Below, piece after piece: positions 7,089 to 8,881 of a DNA stretch of 8,881 nt (positions are counted from its first letter, which is position 1; each line of letters begins with the position of its first letter). The notes under the pieces are model-generated. The model ran no database searches and was not told the origin of the DNA. It worked only from the letters and a program-made list of their open reading frames with translations. The position numbers and the translations under genes were made by a program. The stretch covers positions 1 to 8,881 of the forward strand of contig WRGV01000006.1 in NCBI GenBank assembly GCA_009787035.1. The letters are read 5' to 3'. The DNA is from Propionibacteriaceae bacterium (GTDB lineage Bacteria > Actinomycetota > Actinomycetes > Propionibacteriales > Propionibacteriaceae).

Positions 7089-8881
7089 CTAATGGGCGGC
7101 GGCGGCCCACGAGACCCCGAAGCCGACGGACACGTCCAACGGCACCTTGAGCGTCACCGCGTGGCTCATCACATCGCGGACGAGCTCGGTCACCTGCTCG
7201 CGTTCGCCGGGGGCGATCTCGACGATCAGCTCGTCGTGCACCTGCAACAGCACGCGGCTGGCGAGCTGCTGCTCGCGCAGGGCCCGATCGGCGCCGATCA
7301 TGGCGAGTTTGATGATGTCGGCGGCGGTGCCCTGGATGGGTGCGTTCAGGGCCGCCCGCTCGGCCATCTCGCGGCGTTGGGTGTTGGTCGAGTTCAGGTC
7401 GGGCAGGTAGCGGCGCCTGCCCAGCAGCGTCTGCGTGTAGCCGGTGCGCCGGGCCTGCGCGACGATGCCCGCCAGGTAGTCGCGCACCCCGCCGAACGTG
7501 GCGAAGTAGTCGTCCATCAGCGCGCGCGCGTCGCCGACGGCGATGCCGAGCCGGCCCGCCAGGCCGAACGCCGACAGCCCGTACGCCAGCCCGTAGTTCA
7601 TCTGCTTGACGCTGGACCGCTGCGCCGGGCTCACCTGGGCCGGATCGAGGTGGTAGACGTGCGACGCGGTCACGGTGTGGAAGTCGACGCCGCTGGTGAA
7701 CGCGTCGATCAGCGCCTGGTCGCCCGACCCGTCGGCCATCACGCGCATCTCGATCTGCGAGTAGTCGGCGCTGAGCAGCCCCTCGAAGCCGGGCCCGGCG
7801 ACGAAGCCCTCGCGCACGCGGCGTCCCTCATCGGTGCGCACGGGGATGTTCTGCAGGTTCGGATCGGTGCTCGACAGCCGCCCGGTCGCCGCGGCCGTCT
7901 GCTGGTACGTCGTGTGGATGCGGCCGTCGTCGCGCACCGCGCGCAGCAGCCCGTCGACGATCTGGCGCAGCTTGATGGCGTCACGGTGCTCCAGCAGGTG
8001 GGCCAGGAAGGGGTGTCCGGTCTTGGCGTACAGGCCCTCCAGCGCCTCGGCGTCGGTGGTGTAGCCGGACGCGGTGCGCTTGGTCTTCGGCATGTTCAGC
8101 TCGTCGAAGAGCACGCCCTGCAGCTGCTTGGGCGAGGCCAGGTTGATCGGGTGTCCGATGACGTCGAACGCGGCCTGCTCGGCCGCCACGACGCGCGCGT
8201 CCACCTCGTCGCGCAGCCCGCCCAGCTGGTCCTCGTCGACGGCGATGCCGGTGGCCTCCATCTGCGCCAACACGCGCTCCACCGGCAGCTCCACGTTGCG
8301 CAGAAGCGCGTCTTGGCCCACCGACGCCAGCTCGCTGTCCAGCTTGCCCGACAGCTCGACGATGGCGTGGGCCCGCATCATGGACGCGTCCGCGCCCTCG
8401 TCCGGCTCGTCGAACAGCTGGCCCTGGGGTGCCGCGGTGTCGGCGACGCGCAGTTCGCGGTTGAGGTACTGCAAACAGAGGTCTTCCAGCTTGTAGCCGC
8501 GCTGGTCGGGACGCAGCAGGTATGCGGCCAGTTCGGTGTCGCAGGCCAGGCCCCGCAGGTCCCAGCCGCGGGCCCAGCAGGCCAGCAGTGGCCCCTTGGC
8601 GGCGTGGGCCACCTTGGGCGCCTCGCTGGCCAGCCATGCGACCAGCGCGCGCTCGTCCTCGACGCTCAGCGACGCCACGCTCACCCAGGCGGCCTGCCCG
8701 CCCGGGCTGGCCAGGCCCAGCGCATCCAGGTCGCCGGCGCCGGCGCCCCAATGGCCCACCAAGTCGAGCCCGGTCACCGCATCGTCGGCATGCCCGGCCA
8801 GCCAGCCGACCAGATCGCCGGGCGCCAACCGCCGCCCCTCCAGCTCGATGCCCGCGGGCTGCGCCGCAGGCTCGCCGGGGG
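7089..8881 (-). CDS. polA: DNA polymerase I, C-terminal portion (5' end beyond right window edge)
   Basis: Gap-filling and Okazaki-fragment repair polymerase. The visible 597 codons cover the exonuclease-like and polymerase domains; the frame stays open to the edge, so the N-terminal 5' nuclease should lie outside. The 3'-5' exonuclease-like domain is degenerate: GLDLVG replaces the FDTET motif, AAKGP replaces NLKYD, and the YxxxD site reads MMRAHAIVEL, so proofreading is not expected, as in other actinobacteria. Polymerase motifs are intact: TGRLSSTDPNLQNIP, motif A DYSQIEMR (Asp codon 7764-7766), motif B RSSVKQMNYGLAYG (Lys codon 7605-7607), motif C VHDELIVE (Asp codon 7233-7235). The O-helix residue that selects against dideoxynucleotides is Tyr (codon 7593-7595), not Phe. 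A TTG at 8828 is an internal codon, not the start. The gene ends in TAG at 7089-7091. Confidence 0.97.
   Translation of the reverse strand, partial: PGEPAAQPAGIELEGRRLAPGDLVGWLAGHADDAVTGLDLVGHWGAGAGDLDALGLASPGGQAAWVSVASLSVEDERALVAWLASEAPKVAHAAKGPLLACWARGWDLRGLACDTELAAYLLRPDQRGYKLEDLCLQYLNRELRVADTAAPQGQLFDEPDEGADASMMRAHAIVELSGKLDSELASVGQDALLRNVELPVERVLAQMEATGIAVDEDQLGGLRDEVDARVVAAEQAAFDVIGHPINLASPKQLQGVLFDELNMPKTKRTASGYTTDAEALEGLYAKTGHPFLAHLLEHRDAIKLRQIVDGLLRAVRDDGRIHTTYQQTAAATGRLSSTDPNLQNIPVRTDEGRRVREGFVAGPGFEGLLSADYSQIEMRVMADGSGDQALIDAFTSGVDFHTVTASHVYHLDPAQVSPAQRSSVKQMNYGLAYGLSAFGLAGRLGIAVGDARALMDDYFATFGGVRDYLAGIVAQARRTGYTQTLLGRRRYLPDLNSTNTQRREMAERAALNAPIQGTAADIIKLAMIGADRALREQQLASRVLLQVHDELIVEIAPGEREQVTELVRDVMSHAVTLKVPLDVSVGFGVSWAAAAH

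Overview
The window is very GC-rich DNA from an actinobacterium (Actinomycetota). The evidence is the protein types: an Ung closely resembling mycobacterial Ung, a Pol I with a degenerate proofreading domain and a Tyr in the O helix, a short NusA without C-terminal repeats, and a DUF3040 membrane protein typical of the phylum. The -10 hexamers are of the TANNNT kind with no clear -35 boxes, which also fits. I cannot place it more finely with confidence. Everything looks like chromosomal core gene content; I see no mobile element, tRNA, rRNA or CRISPR array.

Layout. Left edge: the first 48 codons of a SHOCT-like-domain gene (- strand, 1-145). Its promoter looks leaderless and carries a perfect 17-bp palindrome. 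Next on the - strand is a large AI-2E-family membrane protein (182-1462). Diverging from it on the + strand is ung, uracil-DNA glycosylase (1642-2328), the only complete + strand gene. Ung converges on a - strand translation/transcription cluster, rimP (3651-4163), nusA (2658-3647) and ylxR (2415-2657), packed with almost no spacing. Upstream of that, still on the - strand, are proS (4317-6092), a HIT-family protein (6174-6593), a DUF3040 protein (6636-7007) and the 3' two-thirds of polA (7089-8881), which runs off the right edge.

How the genes fit together. rimP-nusA-ylxR is the front half of the conserved nusA operon (30S maturation, transcription elongation/termination, RNA-binding regulator). 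The usual next gene, infB, is absent: the cluster ends at ylxR, 86 bp from the end of the convergent ung. The three genes share one reading frame and are separated only by in-frame stops (TAG plus one codon, then a lone TGA). proS and rimP are separated by 153 bp holding a strong GC hairpin at the proS stop and a good -10 box for rimP. Ung and PolA both serve base-excision repair but are far apart on opposite strands here, so I infer no joint regulation.

I did not find a novel system. The points most worth a second look are the palindromic operator at 157-173, the lost infB linkage, and the nusA/ylxR same-frame junction with a single TGA between them.
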